Assembly (NCBI GenBank): GCA_934255545.1
Contig: CAKQOE010000049.1
Location: forward strand, 1 to 14,052
Origin: an uncultured Clostridia bacterium
GTDB lineage: Bacteria; Bacillota; Clostridia; Peptostreptococcales; Anaerovoracaceae
Length of the DNA: 14,052 nucleotides
Reading direction: 5' to 3'
Each line of letters begins with the position of its first letter. The stretch's first letter is position 1. Below are positions 1 to 6,416 of the stretch, piece by piece. A program made the translations under genes and the position numbers. Below the pieces are notes generated by a model. That model had not been told where the DNA came from. It did not search any database and saw only the letters and a program-made list of their open reading frames with translations.

Positions 1-23
1 CATTCTGCTCCGAGCTCCGCTTA

Positions 24-95
24 TCCGTATATCAGCCACCGGCATCGGCAATTTCACAATAATAAAAGTTACAAAAAGTATATATTATTGCACAC
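24..95 (-). repeat. Left copy of an outward-facing repeat element upstream of the AraC gene
   Basis: The 26 bases at 24-49 match, in reverse complement, 13976-14001 at the other end of the window with a single difference (position 38). On the minus strand they are preceded by an AT-rich block (about 69-92) that reads TGCAATAAT, then TATAC, then TTTTTGTAA. This aligns with the palindromic block at 13941-13965 with only a few differences and one gap. The order of the two parts is the same in both copies, so the repeat is about 60-70 bp long. It lies directly in front of the AraC gene and could hold that gene's promoter or an operator. Function unknown; noncoding is favoured because the two copies do not share an open frame. 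Confidence 0.7.
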
Positions 96-112
96 TGATG
101 GAGGCACAATGT

Positions 113-1111
113 ATGGCTGATCTTAAGAAAATGTATGGCGATGTTTTCAATAAAATAGAAACGTATGATAATGTGACACGTTTTTCAAGAGGCGAAGCTG
201 ATGATGGTTCGAGCTCTATGACTATACATCATATAATGCCGGGAGTAGATGTTTACTACAATAATTTCAATACGAATGATTCGATCGAAGCCAGCTATAT
301 GCCTGATGCGCTGAATATAATAGAAATAAACCACTGCAGACAGGGGCGTTTCGGGTGTCTGCTTTCGGAGGACAGATACGTCTACCTCGGAGAGGGAGAG
401 ATAGAGGCGAATATCCTCGGCATAGAGCGCATAACATCTGAGTTTCCGCTTGGATTTTACGAGGGCATCGGGATATTTCTCGATGTAGATAAGGCTGCTG
501 AGTATATATCGAGCATGTTTCCCAACATAGCGCGCCAGATATACCTGTTGCGCGACCAGATAAAGCAGAATGACAATATGGTATTTATACGCAGAGTGCC
601 GGAACTGAATCATATATTTGAAGAGCTTTACAGCGTCGATCCGCAGATAGAGCAGTCGTACATAAAGCTCAAGGTACTTGAGATCATACTTATGATACAG
701 ACGGTCCCGTATGCGCGCGAGGACGACGCGGCTTTATATTTCAGGCGCAGTGACATGGAAAAGGTAAAGGCGCTTCATAATGAAGCAATATCAAGGCTCG
801 GTGAGAAGATACCGCTGAGCGAGATGGCGCGCAGATACGACATATCGCAGACTGCGCTCAAGAGCTGTTTCCGCGAGATATACGGGTGTCCGTACTATAC
901 ATACATGAAGCGCTACAGAGTACATAAGGCTGTACATATGCTGGAAGACAAGGAGCGGAGCATATCCAATATAGCCGGAGCGCTTGGTTACGATAATCCG
1001 AGCAAGTTCGCTGCAGCATTCAGGTCTGTCATGGGATGCACGCCGCGCGAGTACAGAAAAAATTCCGACCATTTGGAGCATTTGCAACTTGTGGGAGTAG
1101 AAATCGAATAA
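113..1111 (+). CDS. AraC-family transcriptional regulator
   Basis: A 332-residue DNA-binding regulator. The last hundred residues (about 218-318) form the AraC/XylS double helix-turn-helix: a first helix pair around IPLSEMARRYDIS (233-245) and a second around SISNIAGALGYDNPSKFAAAF (283-303), ending in the usual GCTPREYR. The N-terminal part (1-210) is the presumed sensor domain and shows no motif I can tie to a ligand. I chose ATG at 113 because GGAGG at 100-104 lies 8 bases before it; the upstream in-frame ATG at 98 overlaps that site and has no ribosome binding site of its own. The gene ends in its own terminator and is followed by two ABC half-transporters. That order resembles PchR/YbtA-type regulators of siderophore transport, so control of the neighbouring transporter is likely but inferred. 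Its ligand is unknown. Confidence 0.88.
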   Translation: MADLKKMYGDVFNKIETYDNVTRFSRGEADDGSSSMTIHHIMPGVDVYYNNFNTNDSIEASYMPDALNIIEINHCRQGRFGCLLSEDRYVYLGEGEIEANILGIERITSEFPLGFYEGIGIFLDVDKAAEYISSMFPNIARQIYLLRDQIKQNDNMVFIRRVPELNHIFEELYSVDPQIEQSYIKLKVLEIILMIQTVPYAREDDAALYFRRSDMEKVKALHNEAISRLGEKIPLSEMARRYDISQTALKSCFREIYGCPYYTYMKRYRVHKAVHMLEDKERSISNIAGALGYDNPSKFAAAFRSVMGCTPREYRKNSDHLEHLQLVGVEIE

Positions 1112-1126
1112 ATAATATAGCAGAAT

Positions 1127-1163
1127 AAATGCTGTTCCGGTAATACGGGGCAGCATTTTTTTT
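1127..1163 (+). terminator. Rho-independent terminator of the AraC gene
   Basis: AAATGCTG (1127-1134) pairs with CAGCATTT (1151-1158), with a further CCG/CGG pairing inside, and the 3' arm runs into eight T residues (1156-1163). It lies 16 bases after the AraC stop codon and separates the regulator from the ABC operon. Confidence 0.85.
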
Positions 1164-1165
1164 CG

Positions 1166-1182
1166 GGTCCGCCCGGCGGACC
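1166..1182. promoter_or_regulatory. GC-rich perfect palindrome upstream of the ABC operon
   Basis: GGTCCGCC, one central base, GGCGGACC: an 8-bp perfect inverted repeat with a single-base centre. It starts just after the T-run of the AraC terminator and lies about 20 bp upstream of a possible -35 box (1202-1207). A nearly identical palindrome follows the operon at 4846-4862. It has no T-run of its own, so it is not a terminator. It could be an operator or a dispersed palindromic repeat. Confidence 0.55.
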
Positions 1183-1201
1183 ATCAGTCCGTAAGGATTA
1201 T

Positions 1202-1230
1202 TTGGGACCTGGAAAATATTCGATCATTAT
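1202..1230 (+). promoter_or_regulatory. Possible promoter of the ABC operon
   Basis: TTGGGA (1202-1207) and CATTAT (1225-1230) are separated by 17 bp. Transcription would start near 1237, leaving a short leader before the GGAGG site at 1249-1253. Both boxes are weak, as would fit a promoter that needs an activator such as the neighbouring AraC protein; that dependence is inferred. Confidence 0.3.
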
Positions 1231-1262
1231 TTACTATATTCTTGGTTCGGAGGAAAACGTAT

Positions 1263-3086
1263 ATGTCAGAAAAGGAAAAAATGGCTGAAAAAAAGCCGAA
1301 GGAGAAAAAAAGATCCGCGCTGAATATACTTATGCAGTACGCCGGCAGCAGGAAATATCTTACATATGTTTCCATAATACTGTCCGGCGCGAGTGCGGTG
1401 CTGGGACTGTTCCCGTTCATATGCATCTTCAATATCATACGGGACGTTATAGACATAGCGCCTGATTTCGCCGCGCCGGGCGTGGCTGACGGGCTTATAC
1501 GTCAGGGTATTATTGCGGTAGTATTCGCGTTCGCGTCCATGATCGTCTACTTTATAGCGCTGATGTGTTCGCATGTATCGGCGTTCAGGATAGCGACAAA
1601 CATAAGAAAGACGCTCATAAGCCATATCGCAAAGTTGCCGGCGGGAGTGACAGACGAGATAGGAAGCGGAAGGCTGAGAAGAGTCGCCAACGACTCGGCG
1701 GCTGCGGCTGAAACGTACCTTGCGCATAATCTGCCCGATATTGCGAACGTTGTCGTGACACCTGCAGCTATGGTCATAATACTGTTCATATTTGACTGGA
1801 GGTTCGGTCTGGTCAGCCTAATACCTGTTGCGCTGAGCATGGTCGTTATGAGCAGGATGATGGGAACTGCGATGGCAGAGGATATGAAAAAATATAAGAA
1901 CGCTCTTGAAGCCATGAACAACGAGGCTGTAGAGTATATAAGGGGCATGAGCGTCGTAAAGACGTTTTCGCAGACGGTACACTCTTTTTCAAGATTTAAA
2001 AATTCAATAGACAATTATTATAAGTTCTGCATCAGCTATACGAAGCAGTGCAGAGCGCCTATGGTATATTTTCAGATAGCTGTAAACAGCACATTTGCGT
2101 TTCTCATAGCGTTGGCGCTCATACTCTGCCGCGGTGACGCGGCGATTTCGGATGTCACGCTTAATTTTATATTTTACGTGATATTCACGCCGATGATCGC
2201 TACTGCATTTACAAAGATCATGTACATGGGCGAATCGGCCATGAGTGTTAATGACGCACTGGAAAGGTTCGACAGCCTGCTGTCGATAGAGCCGCTGAAA
2301 GAGCCTGAGGATCCGAAAAAACCTGCGGATAATTCTGTGGAATTCAATGATGTTACATTCAGCTACAAGAAAAGCGCAGCTCCTGCTGCGGATCACGTAT
2401 CTATGAAGATAAATGCAGGGAGCACAGTGGCGCTCGTCGGACCGAGCGGAAGCGGAAAGAGTACGGTCGCTTCGCTTGCTGCAAGATTCAGGGATCCTGA
2501 CAGCGGACGTATACTCATAGGCGGTGTGGACGTACGCGATATTTCAAAGGAAATGCTCGTTGATACTGTGTCATACGTATTTCAGGACAGCAGGCTGCTC
2601 AAGATGAGCATAGCTGACAATGTCCGCCTCGCTCGGCCTGAGGCGGATGATGATCAGGTAAGAAAAGCACTGAGCGACGCTCAGTGCGATGACATAATAT
2701 CAAAGATGCCTGACGGCATACATACCGTGATCGGAACAAATGGTATATATCTGTCAGGCGGAGAACAACAGAGGATAGCCATAGCAAGAGCGATACTGAA
2801 GGATTCGCCTGTTCTCGTGCTCGATGAGGCTACTGCCTTTGCCGACCCTGAAAACGAAGTACTCGTCCAGAGAGCTTTTGAGCGCCTGGCGCACGGCAAA
2901 ACTGTAATAATGATAGCGCACAGGCTGACTGCGATAAAGAACGCAGACTGCATATACGTAATGGAGCATGGCAGGATAGTCGAAAGTGGCAGACATGACG
3001 AACTCGTCGCAGCAGGCGGACTTTACAGCAAAATGTGGAGCGATTATCAGAGCTCTGCTTCATGGAAGGTGGGTGTTGAAAGATGA
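1263..3086 (+). CDS. ABC half-transporter, permease-ATPase fusion (first of pair)
   Basis: A 607-residue membrane protein. A lysine-rich cytoplasmic N terminus (1-18) precedes a transmembrane domain with about six hydrophobic segments (roughly 33-320). The nucleotide-binding domain follows: Walker A GPSGSGKST (393-401), Q-loop Gln441, signature LSGGE (497-501), Walker B VLVLDE (517-522) with catalytic Glu522, and switch His553. After Walker B it reads AFADPE where most ABC exporters have a SALD-like D-loop, though the Asp is kept; I recall this variant from YbtP/IrtA-like siderophore transporters. ATG 1263 was chosen because GGAGG (1249-1253) lies 9 bases upstream; an in-frame TTG at 1242 would put that site inside the gene. 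The stop overlaps the next start, so the pair is probably co-translated as a heterodimer. Substrate and transport direction are not visible. Confidence 0.9.
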   Translation: MSEKEKMAEKKPKEKKRSALNILMQYAGSRKYLTYVSIILSGASAVLGLFPFICIFNIIRDVIDIAPDFAAPGVADGLIRQGIIAVVFAFASMIVYFIALMCSHVSAFRIATNIRKTLISHIAKLPAGVTDEIGSGRLRRVANDSAAAAETYLAHNLPDIANVVVTPAAMVIILFIFDWRFGLVSLIPVALSMVVMSRMMGTAMAEDMKKYKNALEAMNNEAVEYIRGMSVVKTFSQTVHSFSRFKNSIDNYYKFCISYTKQCRAPMVYFQIAVNSTFAFLIALALILCRGDAAISDVTLNFIFYVIFTPMIATAFTKIMYMGESAMSVNDALERFDSLLSIEPLKEPEDPKKPADNSVEFNDVTFSYKKSAAPAADHVSMKINAGSTVALVGPSGSGKSTVASLAARFRDPDSGRILIGGVDVRDISKEMLVDTVSYVFQDSRLLKMSIADNVRLARPEADDDQVRKALSDAQCDDIISKMPDGIHTVIGTNGIYLSGGEQQRIAIARAILKDSPVLVLDEATAFADPENEVLVQRAFERLAHGKTVIMIAHRLTAIKNADCIYVMEHGRIVESGRHDELVAAGGLYSKMWSDYQSSASWKVGVER

Positions 3087-4813
3087 TAAAGCGTCTAATG
3101 AAGAATTACGCTGTTTCCGAAAAGGGCGCTCGCGGAATGATGAACGCGGTTGCGGCTACTGTATGCCTTAATGTTGCGCTCATGCTCCCTGTAGGCCTTA
3201 TGTATATGCTGGTAAGCGATATGCTTTACGGTCAGCCGCTCAGGCATGCTCCGGCGCTGGGCGCCGGCATCGTCGGGATATTTGTATTACTGTATATTGC
3301 CATATACTGGCAGTATGATGCGACATTCTTTTCAACGTACAAGGAATCGGGCAAAAAGCGCGCAGCACTCGCTGAAAAACTCAGGATGCTCCCGCTGAGC
3401 TATTTTGGAAGGAAAGATTCCGCAGACCTGACGACTGTGCTGCTCGGCGATGTAGAGAAGCTTGAACACACGATATCCCATCAGTTTGCCCAGTTTTACG
3501 GTGCTATCATATCTACTGTCATAGTCGGCGCAGGCCTGTTCTTCCTTGACTGGCGCATGGCGCTCGCTGCACTGTGGATGCTCCCGATATCTATAGCGAT
3601 AGTCCTGTGTTCCCGCGGTATACAGAACCATTTCTCAAGGATAGTAAATAAAGCGAGCCTTGAATCGGCTGACGGTATACAGGAATGCATAGAAGCATCG
3701 CGCGACCTCAAGGCCGCAAATGCTGAAAAGCGTTATCTCGACGGGCTTTTCAGAAAAATAGACGCTGTAGAGAGTACGCTTACGCGTTCTGAGCTTACGA
3801 CGGGGCTGCTCGTGTCATCGGCTCAGATGCTGCTCAAGACAGGCATGGCTACAGTAGTGCTCGTGGGCTCCGGGCTGCTCATAAAAGGCGAGGCGGACGT
3901 TATAACATTCTTTGCATTCATGCTCGTCATATCGCGCATATACGAGCCGATGAACGGCAGTCTCATAAATCTTGCGGCTATAAACAGCCTGCAGGTGAGC
4001 GTCGAACGTATGAATGAAATAACTGAATATCCTGCTCAGGAAGGCAGCAATGAACTTACAAATAATGGATATGATATAGAATTCAGCCATGTAAAATTTG
4101 CATACGACAACGGCGAACAGGTGCTGCGTGATGTAAGCTTTACGGCAAAGCAGGGCGAGGTGACTGCGCTCATCGGACCGAGCGGCGGCGGAAAAACTAC
4201 AGTTTCAAGGCTTGCAGCGAGATTTTGGGACGTGACCGGCGGAAGGATAACTGTAGGCGGCATGGACATTTCAAGGGTCGAACCGGAAACGCTGCTTAAG
4301 CTGTATTCCATAGTTTTCCAGGATGTGACTCTGTTTGACAATACTATAATGGAAAATATCCGCGTCGGCAAAAAAGATGCGACGGATGAAGAAGTCGTGG
4401 CAGCTGCAAGGCTCGCAAACGTAGACGAGTTCGCAAAGCGCCTTCCTGACGGCTACAGCACGCGCATAGGCGAGAACGGATCCGAGCTTTCAGGCGGAGA
4501 GCGCCAGAGGATATCTATCGCCAGAGCATTCCTGAAGGATGCGCCGATAATACTTCTCGATGAAGCCACCGCATCTCTCGACGCAGAAAACGAGTCGTTA
4601 GTACAGGAAGCGCTCTCAAAGCTCATAGCAGACAAAACAGTAATGATAATAGCGCACAGGATGCGTACCGTAGCGAATGCAGACCATATAGTGGTCCTGA
4701 AGGACGGCGTCACCGCCGAACAGGGTTCGCCTGACGAGCTTTACGCGAGCGGCGGCATATACAGGCGGATGTTTGATCTCCAGAAGGAAAGCAGCGAATG
4801 GCAGCTCAAATGA
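3083..4813 (+). CDS. ABC half-transporter, permease-ATPase fusion (second of pair)
   Basis: A 576-residue partner of the preceding protein. Its start codon overlaps the previous stop as ATGA (3083-3086), which implies translational coupling. A six-helix transmembrane domain covers about residues 20-300, and the nucleotide-binding domain has Walker A GPSGGGKTT (365-373), Q-loop Gln413, signature LSGGE (469-473), Walker B ILLDE (490-494) with catalytic Glu494, an ordinary ASLD D-loop and switch His525. Both composite ATP sites of the heterodimer therefore look catalytically competent, unlike heterodimeric exporters with one degenerate site. FWDVTGGRITVGG (381-393) is a stretch I associate with IrtB/YbtQ-type subunits. 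The AraC neighbour supports a siderophore- or metallophore-related role, but peptide or drug export cannot be excluded. Confidence 0.9.
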   Translation: MIKRLMKNYAVSEKGARGMMNAVAATVCLNVALMLPVGLMYMLVSDMLYGQPLRHAPALGAGIVGIFVLLYIAIYWQYDATFFSTYKESGKKRAALAEKLRMLPLSYFGRKDSADLTTVLLGDVEKLEHTISHQFAQFYGAIISTVIVGAGLFFLDWRMALAALWMLPISIAIVLCSRGIQNHFSRIVNKASLESADGIQECIEASRDLKAANAEKRYLDGLFRKIDAVESTLTRSELTTGLLVSSAQMLLKTGMATVVLVGSGLLIKGEADVITFFAFMLVISRIYEPMNGSLINLAAINSLQVSVERMNEITEYPAQEGSNELTNNGYDIEFSHVKFAYDNGEQVLRDVSFTAKQGEVTALIGPSGGGKTTVSRLAARFWDVTGGRITVGGMDISRVEPETLLKLYSIVFQDVTLFDNTIMENIRVGKKDATDEEVVAAARLANVDEFAKRLPDGYSTRIGENGSELSGGERQRISIARAFLKDAPIILLDEATASLDAENESLVQEALSKLIADKTVMIIAHRMRTVANADHIVVLKDGVTAEQGSPDELYASGGIYRRMFDLQKESSEWQLK

Positions 4814-4845
4814 TCATGAAGACTGCTTTAAATTTACACACTGCG

Positions 4846-4862
4846 CGTCCGCCGGGCGGACG
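4846..4862. promoter_or_regulatory. GC-rich perfect palindrome downstream of the ABC operon
   Basis: CGTCCGCC, one central base, GGCGGACG: an 8-bp perfect inverted repeat. Its 15-base core is the reverse complement of the core at 1166-1182, and both copies are followed by a similar ATCAG/ATTAG sequence. It lies 33 bases after the ABC stop codon and 38 bases before the -35 box of the next gene. There is no T-run after it. It may be an operator, an mRNA 3'-end stabiliser or a repeat. Confidence 0.55.
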
Positions 4863-4900
4863 ATTAGACTGTGTATATATATGACTTATGCAATAATACG

Positions 4901-4929
4901 ATGACATATTCATTCTCCGGTGGTAAAAT
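4901..4929 (+). promoter_or_regulatory. Promoter of the GNAT-like gene
   Basis: ATGACA (4901-4906) and TAAAAT (4924-4929) are 17 bp apart, and the -10 box is preceded by TGG, giving an extended -10. Transcription would start near 4936, leaving a leader of about 58 bases that contains a small GC hairpin. Confidence 0.55.
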
Positions 4930-4947
4930 ACATATAAAGCGTTTGCG

Positions 4948-4960
4948 CGGGCCCGGCCCG
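4948..4960 (+). promoter_or_regulatory. GC hairpin in the leader of the GNAT-like gene
   Basis: CGGGCC, one base, GGCCCG: a perfect 6-bp palindrome ending about 20 bases before the ribosome binding site. A one-base loop cannot close as RNA, so a shorter stem, or a DNA-level site, is more realistic. No T-run follows. Confidence 0.35.
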
Positions 4961-4993
4961 TGGAATTTTAAAAATGCAAAGGAGAATTTAGAT

Positions 4994-5512
4994 ATGTACG
5001 AAATGATAGAAGCCGATAACGCATGGGATATGTCGCAGGCGAGGATGCTGTACGAGGCAGCTGTTCCGGATATGGAAAAGAAGCCATTCAGGCTCTTCAT
5101 AGACAAGAGGATGCTCAACAAGCTCGAAGTAAAGGTGTTCAAGGATGAAAAGGGACTTTTCGCAGGATTTGTCATCGCGCTCGTTTATGCAGACATACTT
5201 CTTGTAGATTACTTTGAGATAAGCCCTGATTACGCTGACAAGGGCGTTGAAGCAGAGGCGCTTGCAAAGATGAAGGAGATACTTCCGGGAGCGAGGATGG
5301 TATTTGTATGCAGCGAGTCAGCAGAAAAGCTCGCGTCATTCTATGAGTCAGAAGGCTATGTAAAGGCTGACTACAGGCTCGGCCTCGGCGATATAAAGCA
5401 GGACGTTTACGTTTCAGCTGATGCAGGCGAAAATGTAACATTTGAAGAGCTTGCGAAGGTATACGAAAACATATACGGTGCTATGATCTCAGGCGCTGTA
5501 ACAAAGGCATAG
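4994..5512 (+). CDS. GNAT-like acetyltransferase-fold protein, small
   Basis: A 172-residue soluble protein without signal peptide or membrane segment. The strand-helix pattern of residues 44-128 fits the GNAT fold: FAGFVIALVYADILLVDYFEISPDY, then an acetyl-CoA loop-like YADKGVEAEAL (80-90) and a late FYESEGY (117-122), where many GNAT enzymes have FYE(K/R)xGF. The acetyl-CoA loop is degenerate: the usual Q/R-x-x-G-x-G/A has Glu in the last position, so catalytic activity is doubtful. Residues 143-172 form an extra helical C terminus. ATG 4994 was chosen because AAAGGAG (4978-4984) is well placed; a longer frame from 4871 starts upstream of the predicted promoter. Substrate unknown. The gene has its own promoter and converges on acpP. 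Confidence 0.7.
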   Translation: MYEMIEADNAWDMSQARMLYEAAVPDMEKKPFRLFIDKRMLNKLEVKVFKDEKGLFAGFVIALVYADILLVDYFEISPDYADKGVEAEALAKMKEILPGARMVFVCSESAEKLASFYESEGYVKADYRLGLGDIKQDVYVSADAGENVTFEELAKVYENIYGAMISGAVTKA

Positions 5513-5617
5513 CAGCCGCAGCGCCGTGCTTGATCTGGCGTATACGCGAGCGTCATCAGCTCGATAAAAACAGCATAGCGCCAAAATAAAATAAAACAAA
5601 TAATATAAAGCATAATA
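5513..5617. other. Intergenic stretch after the GNAT-like gene
   Basis: About 100 bases without a gene. The first half is GC-rich and contains a CGAGC/GCTCG hairpin nested loosely inside TGGCG/CGCCA; the second half is A-rich. No promoter or open frame could be supported. Confidence 0.4.
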
Positions 5618-5655
5618 AAAAGGATAAGACCGAACGATAACGATCTTATCCTTTT
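5618..5655. terminator. Bidirectional terminator between convergent genes
   Basis: AAAAGGATAAGA (5618-5629) pairs perfectly with TCTTATCCTTTT (5644-5655), a 12-bp stem with a 14-base loop. A-runs upstream and T-runs downstream supply a U-tract on both strands, so it can end transcription of the GNAT-like gene (plus) and of acpP (minus). Confidence 0.9.
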
Positions 5656-5722
5656 ATTTTACTTTTTGATTTTGAACCAGATGATGTCTGATACGTGAGC
5701 CGTGGAACAGAGTCCGCCGCGA

Positions 5723-5956
5723 TTAGAGCTCAGCGTTTTCTTCAACGTACTTGACGATATCGCCGATAGTAGCGAACTTTTCAGCTTCTTCGTCAGGAAC
5801 TTCGATGCCGTATTCTTCTTCGATAGCCATGATGATCTCAACAGCGTCGAGTGAATCTGCTTCGAGGTCCTTTGTAAGGCTTGTTTCAGGTGTAACGTCT
5901 GCTTCATCAACACCTAACTGCTCAATAATAATTTCCTTGATCTTATCAAATACCAT
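5723..5956 (-). CDS. acpP: Acyl carrier protein
   Basis: A 77-residue acidic cytoplasmic protein that carries growing acyl chains as thioesters in type II fatty acid synthesis. The phosphopantetheine site is Ser35 in LEADSLDAVE (31-40), with the flanking helices typical of bacterial ACP and the usual length of 75-80 residues. It must be converted to the holo form by an ACP synthase that is not encoded here. The start is fixed by AGGAGGT on the minus strand (5964-5970), 7 bases before the ATG. It is not embedded in a fab or plsX cluster in this window but forms a single-gene unit with its own promoters, a structured leader and a strong terminator. A FabT-like palindrome upstream hints at control by membrane lipid supply. 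Confidence 0.97.
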   Translation of the reverse strand: MVFDKIKEIIIEQLGVDEADVTPETSLTKDLEADSLDAVEIIMAIEEEYGIEVPDEEAEKFATIGDIVKYVEENAEL

Positions 5957-6069
5957 TGTGATTACCTCCTGCTAAACTATATTCTTTCTGCCGCCCTGAA
6001 ATAAACTCATGTATTTTCTGTAATACGATGCCGGGCGCTAACGGTAGTTTGAATTCCGGATATATATGT

Positions 6070-6112
6070 ACGCGGATGACTGCGAAGCAAGTCTTTCGCG
6101 CTTATTCCGCGT
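6070..6112 (-). promoter_or_regulatory. Structured element in the acpP 5' leader
   Basis: ACGCGGA (6070-6076) is the exact reverse complement of TCCGCGT (6106-6112). A second hairpin, GCGAAG pairing with CTTTCGC, lies inside. If transcription starts near 6119, this 43-base structure is at the 5' end of the acpP transcript, more than 110 bases before the ribosome binding site. It could stabilise the message or be regulatory. No match to a known riboswitch was recognised. Confidence 0.45.
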
Positions 6113-6125
6113 TTGCACTTTATCC

Positions 6126-6154
6126 ATTATAGAGGGTACACCGATATACTGCAA
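6126..6154 (-). promoter_or_regulatory. acpP proximal promoter
   Basis: On the minus strand TTGCAG (6154 to 6149) and a perfect TATAAT (6131 to 6126) are separated by 17 bp. Transcription would start near 6119, giving a leader of about 160 bases. Confidence 0.65.
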
Positions 6155-6166
6155 CTACTTTTTGTC

Positions 6167-6195
6167 AATTTACCAAAAAATATTTTGATAATCAA
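6167..6195 (-). promoter_or_regulatory. Possible acpP distal promoter
   Basis: On the minus strand TTGATT (6195 to 6190) and TAAATT (6172 to 6167) are 17 bp apart. The -35 box lies inside the palindrome at 6184-6196, so a protein bound there would block it. A TTGACA also occurs at 6168 to 6163 but lacks a well-spaced -10. Confidence 0.35.
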
Positions 6196-6196
6196 A
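6184..6196. promoter_or_regulatory. FabT-like palindrome upstream of acpP
   Basis: TTTGAT-A-ATCAAA is a perfect 13-bp palindrome. From memory, this closely matches sites bound by FabT, the MarR-family regulator of fatty acid synthesis genes in lactic acid bacteria. Its place about 30 bp upstream of the proximal acpP -35 box, and over a possible distal -35, fits control of a fatty acid gene. No fabT gene is in this window. Confidence 0.5.
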
Positions 6197-6210
6197 CAAA
6201 ACGGAAAATG

Positions 6211-6269
6211 TTCATTTTGCGTGCTTTCTGAAATTTATTCAATATTAGACTTCTTAATGCGTGCTTTTT
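6211..6269. repeat. Pair of 19-bp imperfect direct repeats, 40 bp apart
   Basis: The segments 6211-6229 and 6251-6269 agree at 15 of 19 positions and share the exact block TGCGTGCTTT (6218-6227 and 6258-6267). Their start points are exactly 40 bp apart, close to four helical turns. They lie upstream of the ABC-F gene in a region where its promoter is expected (possible -10 TAATAT at 6274-6279). Confidence 0.5.
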
Positions 6270-6390
6270 AAGGTAATATATTGGGTAGAGCTTTTTGCGG
6301 AGCACGGCCGGCGGATGTACGGGGCACCGGTCGCGGCAGCAGAAAGCGCATGAATATAAATAAATAACATTTAATGTAAAACGGAGGAAC

Positions 6391-6406
6391 GATGCCTCGC
6401 GGCATC
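6391..6406 (+). promoter_or_regulatory. Hairpin between ribosome binding site and ABC-F start
   Basis: GATGCC (6391-6396) pairs with GGCATC (6401-6406) around a TCGC loop. It separates GGAGG (6383-6387) from the ABC-F start at 6417. When folded, it would bring the ribosome binding site to about 13 bases from that start; it also buries the start codon of the candidate leader peptide at 6392. Confidence 0.5.
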
Positions 6407-6415
6407 AGAAAATAA
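6392..6415 (+). CDS. Candidate 7-codon leader peptide MPRGIRK before the ABC-F gene
   Basis: ATG at 6392 lies 4 bases after the only good ribosome binding site in the region, GGAGG at 6383-6387, and opens a seven-codon frame ending in TAA at 6413-6415. The ABC-F start codon (6417) follows one base later, so translation of the small frame could couple to the large gene. Antibiotic-resistance ABC-F genes such as vmlR and msrD are controlled by leader peptides and attenuation. Against it: the short spacing, the tiny size and the hairpin over its start. Confidence 0.4.
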   Translation: MPRGIRK

Positions 6416-6416
6416 A

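Noticed and set aside
1183..1262. Fur box or other iron operator before the ABC operon
   Set aside because: The AT-rich stretch has GAT and ATTAT pieces but no inverted 19-bp Fur-like arrangement.
4871..4993. N-terminal extension of the GNAT-like protein to 4871
   Set aside because: It would run through the predicted promoter and GC hairpin, and a good ribosome binding site precedes ATG 4994.
6020..6037. Third, degenerate copy of the end repeat (CGATGCCGG) in the acpP leader
   Set aside because: Only about nine consecutive bases agree and the flanks diverge; this is within what chance allows.
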